46,551 nucleotides of DNA, taken from positions 1 to 46,551 of the forward strand of contig JAGKQJ010000010.1 of assembly GCA_017898095.1 (NCBI GenBank). The letters run 5' to 3'. Source of the stretch: Bacillaceae bacterium Marseille-Q3522 (GTDB lineage: Bacteria > Bacillota > Bacilli > Bacillales > Cytobacillaceae). The notes under the pieces are model-generated. The model searched no databases and had not been told where the DNA came from. It worked only from the letters and a program-made list of their open reading frames with translations. The translations under genes were made by a program, and so were the position numbers. The first letter of the stretch is position 1; each line of letters starts with the position of its first letter. Below are positions 18,090-26,428 of the stretch, piece by piece.

Positions 18090-20015
18090 ATGGAAGTGGA
18101 GAGTAAAGCACAAGTTTTATCAAATAGTAAAGAAGAATCGTCGATTCGTTTTTTTGAAAAACTTTCTCCTTATATGGAGATTATCGCAGCTGTAATTTGC
18201 GGTCTATTGATATTGACCGGCTGGTTATTAAGCAAATTTGACGCATCTTCCCTTTCGATTGCCGCTTACGTTCTTTCCTTTGTCATTGGCGGTTATGCAA
18301 AAGCGAAGGAAGGCATTGAGAAGACGATTGAAGAAAAAAAATTAAACGTTGAAATGCTTATGTTGCTTGCGGCAATTGGATCCAGTATTATTGGTTACTG
18401 GAGTGAGGGAGCAATTCTGATTTTTATTTTTGCAATGAGTGGCGCGTTAGAAACGTATACGATGAATCGAAGCCATAAAGAAATTTCCTCCTTAATGAGT
18501 CTGCAGCCTGAAGAAGCAATCGTGATTGAAAATGGGGAAGAGAAACGGGTTCCCGTTTCGCAATTGCGTATCGGCGACATTATGCTCGTAAAACCAGGGG
18601 AACGTGTTCCGTCCGATGGAAATATTTTAACAGGCCGGACCAGTCTTGATGAGGCTGCAATAACAGGGGAATCCATCCCGGTAACGAAAGAAATTGGGGA
18701 TGAGATATTTGCCGGTACGGTCAATGTGACAGGATCAATTACTGTAGAAATAACGAAAAAAACTACCGATACACTTTTTCAAAAAATTATTGAACTTGTT
18801 CAATCTGCAAAAAGTGAAAAATCTCCTTCGCAATTATTTATTGAGCATTTTGAAGGGATGTATGTAAATATTGTTTTGATCGTCGTCGGATTTATGATGT
18901 TTCTGCCCCACTTTCTGCTTGGCTGGGGTTGGATGGAAACTTTCTACCGGGCAATGATCTTATTAGTTGTAGCTTCCCCGTGTGCTTTGGTTGCATCGAT
19001 TATGCCGGCAACATTATCAGCAATTTCCAATGGGGCAAGACAAGGAATTCTTTTTAAAGGTGGCGTACATCTGGAAAATTTAAGTTATATCAAAGCGATT
19101 GCGTTTGATAAAACAGGGACATTAACGAAAGGAAAACCACAAGTTACGGATATTGTTTGCAATAATCGGCAGGAGGAAGCGACTATCCTTTTACTTACTG
19201 CATCGATTGAAAATCATTCAACGCATCCATTGGCGCAAGCTATAGTCCAACATGTAAAAACCAAACTGGATGCCGGACTATTGCAACTTGATGGTGTCGA
19301 AAATAACTCCGGTTTAGGTGTTAAGGCAGTGGTGAATGGGGATGAATGGAAAATTGGCAATGCGGATTTTGTCGGTAAAACTAACGCCCTTTCCTTTGAA
19401 AATGGGATTAGCATAAAATTAGCAAATGAAGGAAAAACAATTGCTTATGTTGCAAAAAACGGTGAAATTGCCGCGGTTATTGCCTTGAAAGATATCGTTC
19501 GCAGTGAAACGAAAGACGCGATTCAAAACTTAACAGAAAAAGGCATCTATACCGTCATGCTTACGGGAGACAGTCAAATTACAGCAAAAGCGATTGCAAG
19601 TGAAAGTAATGTGTCTGATTATATTGCCGAGTGTCTTCCAGCATATAAAGCTGACCATATAAAAGAGTTGAAGGAGAAGTATGGAAATGTTGCGATGGTT
19701 GGCGACGGTATTAATGATGCACCGGCATTGGCAACTGCTGATGTAGGAATTGCAATGGGGGAAGGAACAGATGTTGCTCTTGAAACAGCTGATATTGTAT
19801 TAATGAAAAATAACTTGCCAAGAATTTCTGAAGCGATCACGCTTTCAAAGCGAATGAATAGAATTATCAAACAAAATGTTGTTTTTTCCATTTCCGTTAT
19901 TGCATTGTTAATTTGCACTAATTTTCTGCAGTTTCTTGACCTCCCTTACGGTGTCATAGGTCATGAAGGCAGCACAATATTGGTTATTTTAAACAGCCTG
20001 CGTCTATTAAGGTAG
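18090..20015 (+). CDS. zosA: Heavy-metal P1B-type ATPase, ZosA/CadA-like
   Basis: This 641-aa metal-transporting ATPase has no N-terminal metal-binding domain. Actuator motif TGES (AAITGESIPV), membrane metal site SPCALVAS (a CA rather than CPC form), phosphorylation site FDKTGTLTKG, the His-Pro pair in NHSTHPLAQ and the hinge GDGINDAPAL are all intact. The arrangement and PerR-like box resemble B. subtilis ZosA, a zinc uptake ATPase induced by peroxide; CadA-type zinc/cadmium efflux is the alternative. I use ATG 18090, eight bases after AAGGAGG, rather than the upstream ATG at 18054. Confidence 0.82.
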   Translation: MEVESKAQVLSNSKEESSIRFFEKLSPYMEIIAAVICGLLILTGWLLSKFDASSLSIAAYVLSFVIGGYAKAKEGIEKTIEEKKLNVEMLMLLAAIGSSIIGYWSEGAILIFIFAMSGALETYTMNRSHKEISSLMSLQPEEAIVIENGEEKRVPVSQLRIGDIMLVKPGERVPSDGNILTGRTSLDEAAITGESIPVTKEIGDEIFAGTVNVTGSITVEITKKTTDTLFQKIIELVQSAKSEKSPSQLFIEHFEGMYVNIVLIVVGFMMFLPHFLLGWGWMETFYRAMILLVVASPCALVASIMPATLSAISNGARQGILFKGGVHLENLSYIKAIAFDKTGTLTKGKPQVTDIVCNNRQEEATILLLTASIENHSTHPLAQAIVQHVKTKLDAGLLQLDGVENNSGLGVKAVVNGDEWKIGNADFVGKTNALSFENGISIKLANEGKTIAYVAKNGEIAAVIALKDIVRSETKDAIQNLTEKGIYTVMLTGDSQITAKAIASESNVSDYIAECLPAYKADHIKELKEKYGNVAMVGDGINDAPALATADVGIAMGEGTDVALETADIVLMKNNLPRISEAITLSKRMNRIIKQNVVFSISVIALLICTNFLQFLDLPYGVIGHEGSTILVILNSLRLLR

Positions 20016-20029
20016 ACACTATTAGACAG

Positions 20030-20062
20030 GAGGGTGTCCGATAAAAATGGGCACCCTCTTTT
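20030..20062 (+). terminator. Terminator of the P-type ATPase gene
   Basis: GAGGGTGTCC (20030-20039) pairs with GGGCACCCTC (20049-20058) with one wobble, followed by TTTT. It lies 15 bases past the stop. Confidence 0.8.
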
Positions 20063-20157
20063 CCATGCAGTTCTAACGTTATTTTTTAGAAATGGGAGGT
20101 GCGACTGTTTTCTCGCAAGTTTCCTCTAAATTTAACCTCTTCATCCGCACTCCGTTT

Positions 20158-20262
20158 CTAGTGATAACCATTTTGTCCATTGGCAGATCCGGATGTTTTA
20201 TGCTTAGGGCTTTTCTTCCCTTTTTGCTTCGTATTTCCGCCCCTTTTTGCTTGCTTTGCCAC
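20158..20262 (-). CDS. Small basic peptide, 34 aa, possible spore protein
   Basis: A 34-codon frame starts at GTG 20262 with a good AGGAGG eight bases upstream. It reads AKQAKRGGNTKQKGKKSPKH and then a Ser/Gly/Asn tail ending NGYH. Eleven of 34 residues are Lys, Arg or His and there are no hydrophobic stretches, as in minor small acid-soluble spore proteins of Bacillus. I cannot place it in a named family. It follows yfkH closely on the same strand and could be the last gene of that operon. 20063-20157 holds nothing I can assign. Confidence 0.5.
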   Translation of the reverse strand: MAKQAKRGGNTKQKGKKSPKHKTSGSANGQNGYH

Positions 20263-20278
20263 GTTTAAGTCCTCCTGC

Positions 20279-21106
20279 TTATTTTTGCAGCCTATGTGAA
20301 TTTTTTTTACTGCAATATGCATTAATTTCTCCGCCGATGATGACGATGATACCTGTTAAATAGAACCAAATCATTAAAATAATAATGACTCCGATGCTGC
20401 CGTAGGTTGCGGAGTAATTGTTAAAGTTACTTACATAAAACGAAAATGCATAAGAAACAACGATCCAGCCAAACGCTGAAAATAGTGCTCCGGGAATCAC
20501 ACAAACCTCGGTTTTCTTTATGTTTGGGCCAACCCAATAAAGGCCGGCAAACACAACGAATAAAATGAACGGGCTTATCAGCCAGCGAAGTGCATTCCAC
20601 GCCGCGATAAATTCACTTGATAATGACAATTTTGAAAATAAAAGCAGGCCAATTTGTTTCCCGAAAACCGGTAATAACAGTGCCAAAACAAAGACAAATA
20701 TCATTGCCACTGTCAAGAACATCGACATGCCTTTTGCGAGAAAAAACGGACGATTTTCACTAACATCATAGGCTCTGTTTAATGCTTTTAAAATCGCATT
20801 AATTCCATTTGATGCCGACCAAAGCGTTGCGATGATTCCAAAGGAAAGCAGCGGGCCATTCCGGGTCGAAATTTCATGTAAATTTTTTTCAATAAAGTTT
20901 AATGCTTCAGCCGGGGCAAAATCACGGATCACAGCAAGTAAATCATCTTGTGTAATCGGCAAATATGGCAGCAGCGTCACCAGAAAAATCAACAACGGAA
21001 ATAACGACAGGATAAAAAAATATGCCAACTGCGCTGCTAATCCAAAAACATCCCCAACCATGATTCTTTTCCAAATTTCCTGAATGAAATCAATTAGTAT
21101 CGCCAA
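20279..21106 (-). CDS. yfkH: YihY/virulence factor BrkB family membrane protein (YfkH-like)
   Basis: This ~275-aa protein has six or seven hydrophobic segments. GLAAQLAYFFILSLFPLLIF near the start is the hallmark of the YihY (formerly RNase BN) family, with later GSIGVIIILMIWFYLTGIIV. The molecular role of the family is not settled. The frame can begin with GTG at 21115, but that codon overlaps the GAGG of the ribosome site. TTG at 21106 is eight bases from it, so I prefer TTG. It follows the YtxH-domain gene by ten bases. Confidence 0.8.
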   Translation of the reverse strand: MAILIDFIQEIWKRIMVGDVFGLAAQLAYFFILSLFPLLIFLVTLLPYLPITQDDLLAVIRDFAPAEALNFIEKNLHEISTRNGPLLSFGIIATLWSASNGINAILKALNRAYDVSENRPFFLAKGMSMFLTVAMIFVFVLALLLPVFGKQIGLLLFSKLSLSSEFIAAWNALRWLISPFILFVVFAGLYWVGPNIKKTEVCVIPGALFSAFGWIVVSYAFSFYVSNFNNYSATYGSIGVIIILMIWFYLTGIIVIIGGEINAYCSKKNSHRLQK

Positions 21107-21116
21107 TGGAAACACC

Positions 21117-21446
21117 TCAATCGCTAGTTTCCTTGTTCTTTCCGTTTAATTGAAATGCTTCCTTTGTTTCCTTCACCATATCTACTACCTCTGGAGTTAT
21201 TTTTTTAAAATCCTGTATTTTTTCGGAAATAAAAGAAACATCTTCACGGATTACTTCTGCTTTTGCGCTTATTTTTTCGGTTTGATTTTTCACCATAGCT
21301 GCGGCTTCTTCAGGATGTTTCACATAGAAAACAGCTTTTGTACATGTTTCCTTTACTTCTTTTCGTGTAGATCTGTCCAGCAGACTGATTGCACCTCCTG
21401 CGATTGCTCCCAAGATCACGCCTGTCCAAAATTTATTATTCGCCAT
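21117..21446 (-). CDS. YtxH domain-containing protein (YfkI-like)
   Basis: This 109-aa protein begins with a short glycine-rich membrane segment (FWTGVILGAIAGGAISLL), then a Lys/Glu-rich, mostly helical tail. This is the YtxH/general-stress layout. The ATG at 21446 is preferred over TTG 21449 by its distance from GAGAGGGA. The neighbours YfkH and YfkJ are the same as in B. subtilis, where this group is stress-related. I did not find a convincing sigma-B promoter upstream. Confidence 0.7.
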   Translation of the reverse strand: MANNKFWTGVILGAIAGGAISLLDRSTRKEVKETCTKAVFYVKHPEEAAAMVKNQTEKISAKAEVIREDVSFISEKIQDFKKITPEVVDMVKETKEAFQLNGKNKETSD

Positions 21447-21586
21447 CAAAATCCCTCTCTTCTTCTAATGTATGTACCTTTTTCGTAATTTTGCATTGAT
21501 TTTTTCACTTTCTCTGAAAATTGTATTTCATTAGTCTTGTCATTGAATTTAATCTTCGCATGCAGTTATTACAATTTCCGAATATA

Positions 21587-22060
21587 TCACTCTAATTGGT
21601 GATCCTTGCGAATTGTTTCATATAAATTACGGCACCCTTCTTGTACTAACGCATAAACCTCTTCAAAATTACCGGAATAATATGGGTCCGGTACGTCCAT
21701 GCCCTTTTTTCCCGGAACAAAATCGAGTAATTGTGTGATCTTGCCATGCTGTTGATTTTTCAATAGTCGTTGAATATTTCGGATATTTTCTTTATCCATT
21801 GCAATGATATAATCAAAGTTGTACAAATCCTCTTCGCCAATTTGTCTTGCGGTTAATCCGGCAAAAGAGATCTGATTTTTTCGCAAAATTGTCTGTGTGC
21901 CTTTATGAGGTGGGTCCCCAATGTGCCAGCTTCCGATACCTGCTGAATCAATTTTAAAGCTATGTTCTAATCCTTCCCGTTTCACAATATCGCGAAACAT
22001 TGCTTCTGCCATTGGAGAGCGACAGATGTTTCCAAGACAAACAAATAGCACCTTTATCAT
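21587..22060 (-). CDS. yfkJ: Low-molecular-weight protein-tyrosine phosphatase YfkJ
   Basis: This 157-aa enzyme has the CX5R phosphate loop at the N-terminus (VCLGNICRSPMAEAMF) and the general acid in VPDPYYSG, both diagnostic of low-molecular-weight phosphatases. In B. subtilis YfkJ is an active tyrosine phosphatase linked to stress resistance. It starts at ATG 22060 after GAGGAGG. It is divergent from yfkK and about 140 bases ahead of the YtxH gene, with which it may form an operon. Confidence 0.88.
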   Translation of the reverse strand: MIKVLFVCLGNICRSPMAEAMFRDIVKREGLEHSFKIDSAGIGSWHIGDPPHKGTQTILRKNQISFAGLTARQIGEEDLYNFDYIIAMDKENIRNIQRLLKNQQHGKITQLLDFVPGKKGMDVPDPYYSGNFEEVYALVQEGCRNLYETIRKDHQLE

Positions 22061-22239
22061 ATTATTTCCTCCTCGATGTTATTTTCTTTAATTCCTGCCT
22101 TTTTCGCAACCGCTATTGACTTTTTTAATTGATCATGAAAAGATGATACAAATCTCCATTTTTGAGGCGGGGGTATTACTACCTCTTAATCTGCGTTAAA
22201 AGTGTCGATAAGTCCAAGAATATGTGAGAGGAGAAAAGC

Positions 22240-22461
22240 ATGAACTTATCAAAAAAATCTTTTGAAAATGTTGAGTATATGGTTGAAAAAATAAAAGAAA
22301 AACTCAAAATTTTAAATTTTTCAGCAGTTAAGCCTTCTCATTTTAATGAAGAAATGTATGATGAGTTAAAAGAACTTTATGATCTGGTCATGAAAAAAAA
22401 TACCTTCAGCCCAAGTGAAATGCAGGCAATTGTTGAAGAACTCGGGGCTCTACGCAAGTGA
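22240..22461 (+). CDS. yfkK: UPF0435 protein YfkK
   Basis: A 73-aa protein of the UPF0435 family. The [20 protein letters not shown] start and the [18 protein letters not shown] end are typical. It is all-helical by appearance and its function is unknown. It starts at ATG 22240 behind GAGAGGAGA. Next to yfkJ, as in B. subtilis. Transcription converges on map with a shared terminator. Confidence 0.82.
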   Translation: MNLSKKSFENVEYMVEKIKEKLKILNFSAVKPSHFNEEMYDELKELYDLVMKKNTFSPSEMQAIVEELGALRK

Positions 22462-22462
22462 A

Positions 22463-22508
22463 AAAAAGAGAAAAGACACGGACATACCCGGCTGTCCTTT
22501 CTCTTTTT
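22463..22508. terminator. Bidirectional terminator between yfkK and map
   Basis: AAAAAGAGAAA (22463-22473) pairs with TTTCTCTTTTT (22498-22508), with an inner GGACA/TGTCC stem. A and T runs on both sides serve both convergent genes. Confidence 0.75.
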
Positions 22509-22515
22509 GTTCTAC

Positions 22516-23262
22516 TTACTGCTTTGTCAAAATAACGGGGCCATCTTTTGTAATGGCGAGGGTATGCTCATATTGTGCCGATTTTTTACCATCAATGGTA
22601 CGTGCTGTCCATCCGTTGTCATCCATTTTCATACGGAAACTTCCGACATTTACCATCGGCTCAATCGTAAACACCATTCCTTCTTTTATGCGGACACCCT
22701 TTCCAGGCAGTCCATAATGAGGTACTTCAGGTTGTTCATGGATGATTGATCCAATTCCATGCCCGATGAAATCCCGCACGACTGAAAACCCTTCTCCTTC
22801 TACATACGTTTGAATCGCGTGGCCGATATCACCAATTCGATTACCTGGTTTTGCCTGCTCAATCCCAGTATAAAGTGCCTTTTTTGTCACTTCTAAAAGC
22901 TTTTGAGTTTCTTCATCTATTTGACCAACCGGATAAGACCAAGCTGAATCCGCAAGAGCACCGTTTAAATTCACAACCATATCCACAGTAACAATATCGC
23001 CTTCCTGTAGTGGCGTTTTTCTTGGAAAACCATGGCAGATTTCATCATTAATACTGGCACATGTCGCATATTCATATCCTTTGTAACCTTTTTGTTCCGG
23101 TGTTGCTCCATGTTTTTTTAAAAACTGTTCAACGAATTGATCAATTTCCCAGGTGGTAATACCGGGTTTTACAAGTTTTGCAATATGACGATGGCAATCC
23201 GCCAACAGATCTCCAGCTTTATCCATCATATCAATTTCGCGCTTTGATTTTAAAACAATCAT
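22516..23262 (-). CDS. map: Type I methionine aminopeptidase
   Basis: This 248-aa enzyme removes the initiator methionine from new proteins. The five metal ligands are visible: Asp in VTVDMVVNLNG, Asp in GALADSAWSY, His in FIGHGIGSIIHE, Glu in FTIEPMVN and Glu in QYEHTLAITKDG. In length and position it matches MapB (YflG), the second B. subtilis aminopeptidase. The frame opens with TTG 23271, but ATG 23262 is better spaced from AAAGGG. Confidence 0.88.
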   Translation of the reverse strand: MIVLKSKREIDMMDKAGDLLADCHRHIAKLVKPGITTWEIDQFVEQFLKKHGATPEQKGYKGYEYATCASINDEICHGFPRKTPLQEGDIVTVDMVVNLNGALADSAWSYPVGQIDEETQKLLEVTKKALYTGIEQAKPGNRIGDIGHAIQTYVEGEGFSVVRDFIGHGIGSIIHEQPEVPHYGLPGKGVRIKEGMVFTIEPMVNVGSFRMKMDDNGWTARTIDGKKSAQYEHTLAITKDGPVILTKQ

Positions 23263-23417
23263 TAATGTCAACCCTTTCTATTCATTGCCGCTGCAATCTA
23301 TACTACAATATCTTACCGCTGCGATAAGTAAATAGCAAAAATATCAGTTCACGCATTTTAGGAATTTCTCACTACGAAAAACAATTGACAATATGGTTAA
23401 TTTCCATTAAATTTATT

Positions 23418-23466
23418 GAACAAAAGCGTTCTTAATATGGAACTCTGCTTTTTTGTTTGTTATGAT
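23418..23466 (+). promoter_or_regulatory. sinR promoter with GAAC/GTTC half-sites
   Basis: Half-sites lie at 23418 (GAAC), 23428 (GTTC) and 23440 (GAAC), giving GAAC-N6-GTTC-N8-GAAC just ahead of a TATGAT -10 candidate (23461-23466). SinR recognises GTTCTYT-like elements, so this may be autoregulatory (inference). The -35 box is poor. Confidence 0.45.
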
Positions 23467-23498
23467 AATAATACAATATGATAAGGTGTGTGAAATGG

Positions 23499-23822
23499 AT
23501 GATTGGTGATCGAGTTAAAAAGCTTCGTCATGAAAAAAGAATGTCGTTATCTGAGCTGGCAGAACAGGCTGGAGTTGCAAAGTCGTACTTAAGCTCATTA
23601 GAACGCAATCTTCAAACAAATCCATCCATACAGTTTCTTGAAAAAATTGCTTCCGTATTAAACGTTTCCCTGGATAGTTTAATTCATGAACATCATAATA
23701 AAGATGAACTCGATCCTGAATGGATGAATATCGTAAAAGAAGCGATGGATTCTGGTGTAACAAAAGAACAATTCAAAGAATTTCTGGAATTTAACAGATG
23801 GAAGAATGATCAGCAAAAGTAA
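23499..23822 (+). CDS. sinR: SinR-type master biofilm regulator
   Basis: This 107-aa protein aligns with SinR over its whole length. The XRE helix-turn-helix reads MIGDRVKKLRHEKRMSLSEL, then AGVAKSYLSSLERNLQTNPS. The C-terminal SIN hook (LDPEWMNIVKEAMDSGVTKE) is the part that binds SinI. SinR represses biofilm matrix genes and controls the switch between motility and chaining. The ORF opens at 23478, but ATG 23499 gives the SinR N-terminus. Unlike in B. subtilis, no sinI lies directly upstream; a SinI-like gene lies 280 bases downstream on the other strand. Confidence 0.88.
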   Translation: MIGDRVKKLRHEKRMSLSELAEQAGVAKSYLSSLERNLQTNPSIQFLEKIASVLNVSLDSLIHEHHNKDELDPEWMNIVKEAMDSGVTKEQFKEFLEFNRWKNDQQK

Positions 23823-24027
23823 ATCATGCGTTAGAATAAATAAAACATTCTGCATCGTGGAGAATTTAAATAAAGTGCGATGATCTGAAATATTTATTTG
23901 TACTGATTTGCTGCATACTTTCGTTTTTTGATCACTGTTTTCTTATTGGAAAACTTTTACATAAATCATAAAACTGAAGCCACTCATTGAATTGAACTCA
24001 GCTCCATCTGATTGAAGGTGAAAGGAT

Positions 24028-24065
24028 AAAAAACAGACTTATTGTACATGTAAGTCTGCTTTTTT
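24028..24065. terminator. Bidirectional terminator between sinR and sinI-like gene
   Basis: AAAAAACAGACTTA pairs with TAAGTCTGCTTTTTT around a 9-base loop. It serves the converging sinR and sinI-like transcripts. 23823-24027 holds nothing else I can assign. Confidence 0.75.
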
Positions 24066-24097
24066 ATACATTTTTCATTTTAAACTGAAACATTATT

Positions 24098-24247
24098 TTA
24101 GCTTTCCTTGCAAAGAAAACTGCAGCCATTTCCCTCCTGTAAAAAAATTTTAACCTCTTCTTTTGAAAGTCCGATTTTCTTCGCTTCAAGTATTAGAAAC
24201 AACCATTCTTTGTCTAATCCATGCTGATGAACAGCCGATTCCGCCAT
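24098..24247 (-). CDS. sinI: SinI-like antirepressor, 49 aa
   Basis: A 49-aa frame starting at ATG 24247 after a GGGGGG-AAAG sequence. HGLDKEWLFLILEAKKIGLS and KEEVKIFLQEGNG form a single SIN domain with no DNA-binding domain: LDxEW, an amphipathic helix, then the G-LS-EE hook. This is the layout of SinI, which binds SinR and prevents DNA binding. The C-terminus (CSFLCKES) is unusual in having two cysteines. In B. subtilis sinI is upstream of and co-directional with sinR; here it is convergent with it and has its own promoter region with a GTTCTTT box. Confidence 0.78.
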   Translation of the reverse strand: MAESAVHQHGLDKEWLFLILEAKKIGLSKEEVKIFLQEGNGCSFLCKES

Positions 24248-24270
24248 TTTCTTTCCCCCCGTTATATTTA

Positions 24271-24277
24271 GTTCTTT
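24271..24277 (+). promoter_or_regulatory. GTTCTTT box ahead of the sinI-like gene
   Basis: A single perfect match to the SinR consensus GTTCTYT lies 24 bases upstream of the sinI-like ATG. The rest of 24278-24601 shows no gene. Confidence 0.35.
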
Positions 24278-24601
24278 GTTATACCCGAATGCCCCCTTTT
24301 TACTTTGAACACAATCACCCCTATATAATGTAAATCTTCCATCAGCGGGGATTTTACTGCCCCTTGTAATATTAGATAAAGCAAATAGATGCGTTACCTT
24401 ATAGATTGAGTAGATGCACCGCGTGAAGATCTGTCTGCTTATGTATATTCAGAAATTCCTATCAAACTTTTGGTTTATTATTTCCCATTAATTTGTTATT
24501 CTATTGTAACAGCTTTTTATTTGAAAATGGATAATATTTTTTCGAGAAATTATGCGTAACTGCGACAGCCTTGCCTTGGGAGCCTCGTTCTGAAAGCCGG
24601 A

Positions 24602-24829
24602 TTATAGCTTAATACGGCCGTTATTGTCGAAATTCTGGTGATTTTTGATCAACAAATAATGATTCTTCCCTTTCATCTGAGCATATTTTTGCGCTATTTT
24701 TTCGAAGATGTCCGCATGAAATAATGGATAGTATGATAAATCAAATTGACATACCGGACATATCCACACACCTGTTTTACTGTTACTGAAAGATGATTTT
24801 ACACATTTTGGACAATATTTTCTAAACAT
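24602..24829 (-). CDS. Small zinc-ribbon protein, 75 aa
   Basis: I do not recognise a named family. Two CxxC pairs (YCPKC at residues 6-9 and ICPVC at 24-27), 14 residues apart, form a likely zinc ribbon. The C-terminal half (DIFEKIAQKYAQMKGKNHYL) is a basic amphipathic helix. It starts at ATG 24829; an A/G-rich GAGGAGAAGGGG stretch precedes it. It sits inside the Sin locus, divergent from the second sinR-like gene, and shares an upstream region with several GTTCTTT boxes. Confidence 0.6.
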   Translation of the reverse strand: MFRKYCPKCVKSSFSNSKTGVWICPVCQFDLSYYPLFHADIFEKIAQKYAQMKGKNHYLLIKNHQNFDNNGRIKL

Positions 24830-24888
24830 TTTCCCCTTCTCCTCATCCTTTTTTTCAGTATCAAGTCTTTACGTTATTTCTTGCACTA

Positions 24889-25071
24889 GTTCTTTCGATC
24901 TGTTCTTTATATAGAACCATTGAGATTAGTATAGACCATTCGAATTATTTTGAAAAATTCCCAAATCAGCGTTTATTTCGTTTTATAGAACAAAAATCGT
25001 TCGTTATCTCGTATTTTCTTTTATTTTCTCACACTATTGTATTTTTTAAAGAACAATTTGTTCGCTATAAT
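24889..25071 (+). promoter_or_regulatory. Promoter region of the second sinR-like gene with SinR-like sites
   Basis: GTTCTTT occurs at 24889 and 24902 (the latter as GTTC-N8-GAAC, to 24917). GAAC-N7-GTTC lies at 24988-25002. GAACAATTTGTTC lies at 25051-25063, immediately ahead of a perfect TATAAT (25066-25071), where a bound repressor would block RNA polymerase. The spacing of half-sites differs, so recognition by one protein is an inference. Confidence 0.5.
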
Positions 25072-25106
25072 GAAGTTATCTATTAGGACAAGGAGCTATT
25101 TTCGAT

Positions 25107-25454
25107 ATGCTTGGACATCATATAAAACGATTAAGACGAATGAAAGGCCTATCCCTGAATGAAATGGCAAAAAAATCAGGGGTGTCAAAATCTTATTTAA
25201 GTTATATAGAAAGAGGGATGCAAAAAAATCCTTCTTTGCAAACGCTGCAAAAACTGGCAAATACACTAGATACCGATGTGGAATCACTTATAAATTTAAA
25301 AAAAGAAAACCCGCAATCAAAAGACTTGCAGCTAAAAGACCTCGATACGGAGTGGATTGCATTAATTGAAGAGGCGATTCAAATGGGAATAACAAAAGAA
25401 GAGTTTTCCTATTACTTAAATGTGATTAAATTTAAAAAGAAAGATCAGACATAA
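25107..25454 (+). CDS. Second SinR/SlrR-like regulator
   Basis: This 115-aa protein has the same layout as SinR. An XRE HTH covers residues ~5-62 (LSLNEMAKKSGVSKSYLSYI), then a charged linker and a SIN dimerisation motif (LDTEWIALIEEAIQMGITKE). It is clearly a paralogue of the sinR at 23.5 kb. By analogy with B. subtilis it could be a SlrR-like partner that forms heteromers with SinR, but it is as short as SinR, while SlrR is longer. ATG 25107 follows AAGGAGC. It ends in its own terminator. Confidence 0.75.
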   Translation: MLGHHIKRLRRMKGLSLNEMAKKSGVSKSYLSYIERGMQKNPSLQTLQKLANTLDTDVESLINLKKENPQSKDLQLKDLDTEWIALIEEAIQMGITKEEFSYYLNVIKFKKKDQT

Positions 25455-25497
25455 AAAAAACGGCTCCCCTTGTGATAAAGGGAGCTGAGTTTTTTTC
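25453..25497. terminator. Terminator between the second sinR-like gene and psuG
   Basis: GGCTCCC and GGGAGCT pair around a ~12-base loop with A and T runs outside, so it can serve both converging genes. It overlaps the last codon of the regulator gene on the A-rich side. Confidence 0.75.
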
Positions 25498-25498
25498 A

Positions 25499-26416
25499 TT
25501 AGGATTGTTTCTTAAGCTGTACAGCAATTTGCGCTCCAATCTCTGCATTATGTCTAACTAAAGCGATATTGGCTGTTAAGCTTTTTCCTTCCGTTAAGTC
25601 CTTTACTTTCGCTAATAAGAACGGTGTTACTCTTTTACCCGTTATATGATTTTCTTTTGCTTCCTGTAAAGCTTGTTCAATAACATCTGAAATAAATGCT
25701 TCCTCTAAAGCGTCTTCTTCCGGTATTGGATTGGCAATGAGCAGTCCGCCGTTTAAGCCAAGCTGCCATTTTGTCCGTATAATAGACGCTGCTTCTTCCG
25801 GATCATCGACACGATCGTTCACGTTAAAGGGGCTGGTTCGTGTATAAAAGGCTGGTAATACATCGGTTTTATATCCTAGTACCGGCACCCCGAACGTTTC
25901 TAAATATTCAAGGGTAAGACCGATGTCTAAAATTGATTTTGCCCCTGCGCATACGACAGCTACATTGGTATGGGCGAGTTCCTGAAGATCGGCAGAAATA
26001 TCCATTGTTTGTTCCGCTTCTCGATGGACACCGCCAATCCCGCCGGTTACAAACACTTTAATGCCGGCAAGCGCAGCACAGATCATTGTTGCAGCTACTG
26101 TTGTTGCGCCGCTCTTTTTCTTTGCAATTATCATGGGCAGATCCCGTCTGCTTGCTTTTTCAATCTTATCATTTGTTGCTAAAAATTCTAATTCTTCATT
26201 CGATATACCGATTTTTATTTTTCCATTTATGATTGCAATGGTTGCAGGTACTGCACCATTTTTACGAATAATGTCTTCGACATCCCGTGCCGTCGTCATG
26301 TTTTGCGGATATGGCATTCCATGAGAAATAATCGTTGATTCCAGTGCAACGATCGGTTTGTTTGCTGCTTTTGCTTCCTGTACTTCTTGTGAAAATTCCA
26401 GAAAATGTTCAAGCAT
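25499..26416 (-). CDS. psuG: Pseudouridine-5'-phosphate glycosidase
   Basis: This 305-aa enzyme splits pseudouridine 5'-phosphate reversibly to uracil and ribose 5-phosphate. [19 protein letters not shown] at the N-terminus, [20 protein letters not shown] and [19 protein letters not shown] are signature blocks of the PsuG/IndA family. Length is normal. The frame has GTG 26425 and ATG 26416. ATG is eight bases from AAGGAG, while GTG overlaps it, so ATG is preferred. It follows psuK by 12 bases on the same transcript. Confidence 0.9.
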   Translation of the reverse strand: MLEHFLEFSQEVQEAKAANKPIVALESTIISHGMPYPQNMTTARDVEDIIRKNGAVPATIAIINGKIKIGISNEELEFLATNDKIEKASRRDLPMIIAKKKSGATTVAATMICAALAGIKVFVTGGIGGVHREAEQTMDISADLQELAHTNVAVVCAGAKSILDIGLTLEYLETFGVPVLGYKTDVLPAFYTRTSPFNVNDRVDDPEEAASIIRTKWQLGLNGGLLIANPIPEEDALEEAFISDVIEQALQEAKENHITGKRVTPFLLAKVKDLTEGKSLTANIALVRHNAEIGAQIAVQLKKQS

Positions 26417-26428
26417 TTTTTTCACTCC

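Noticed and set aside
22080-22239. Sigma-B promoter between yfkJ and yfkK
   Set aside because: A GGGTAT occurs on the plus strand, but no GTTT element lies at the right distance on either strand.
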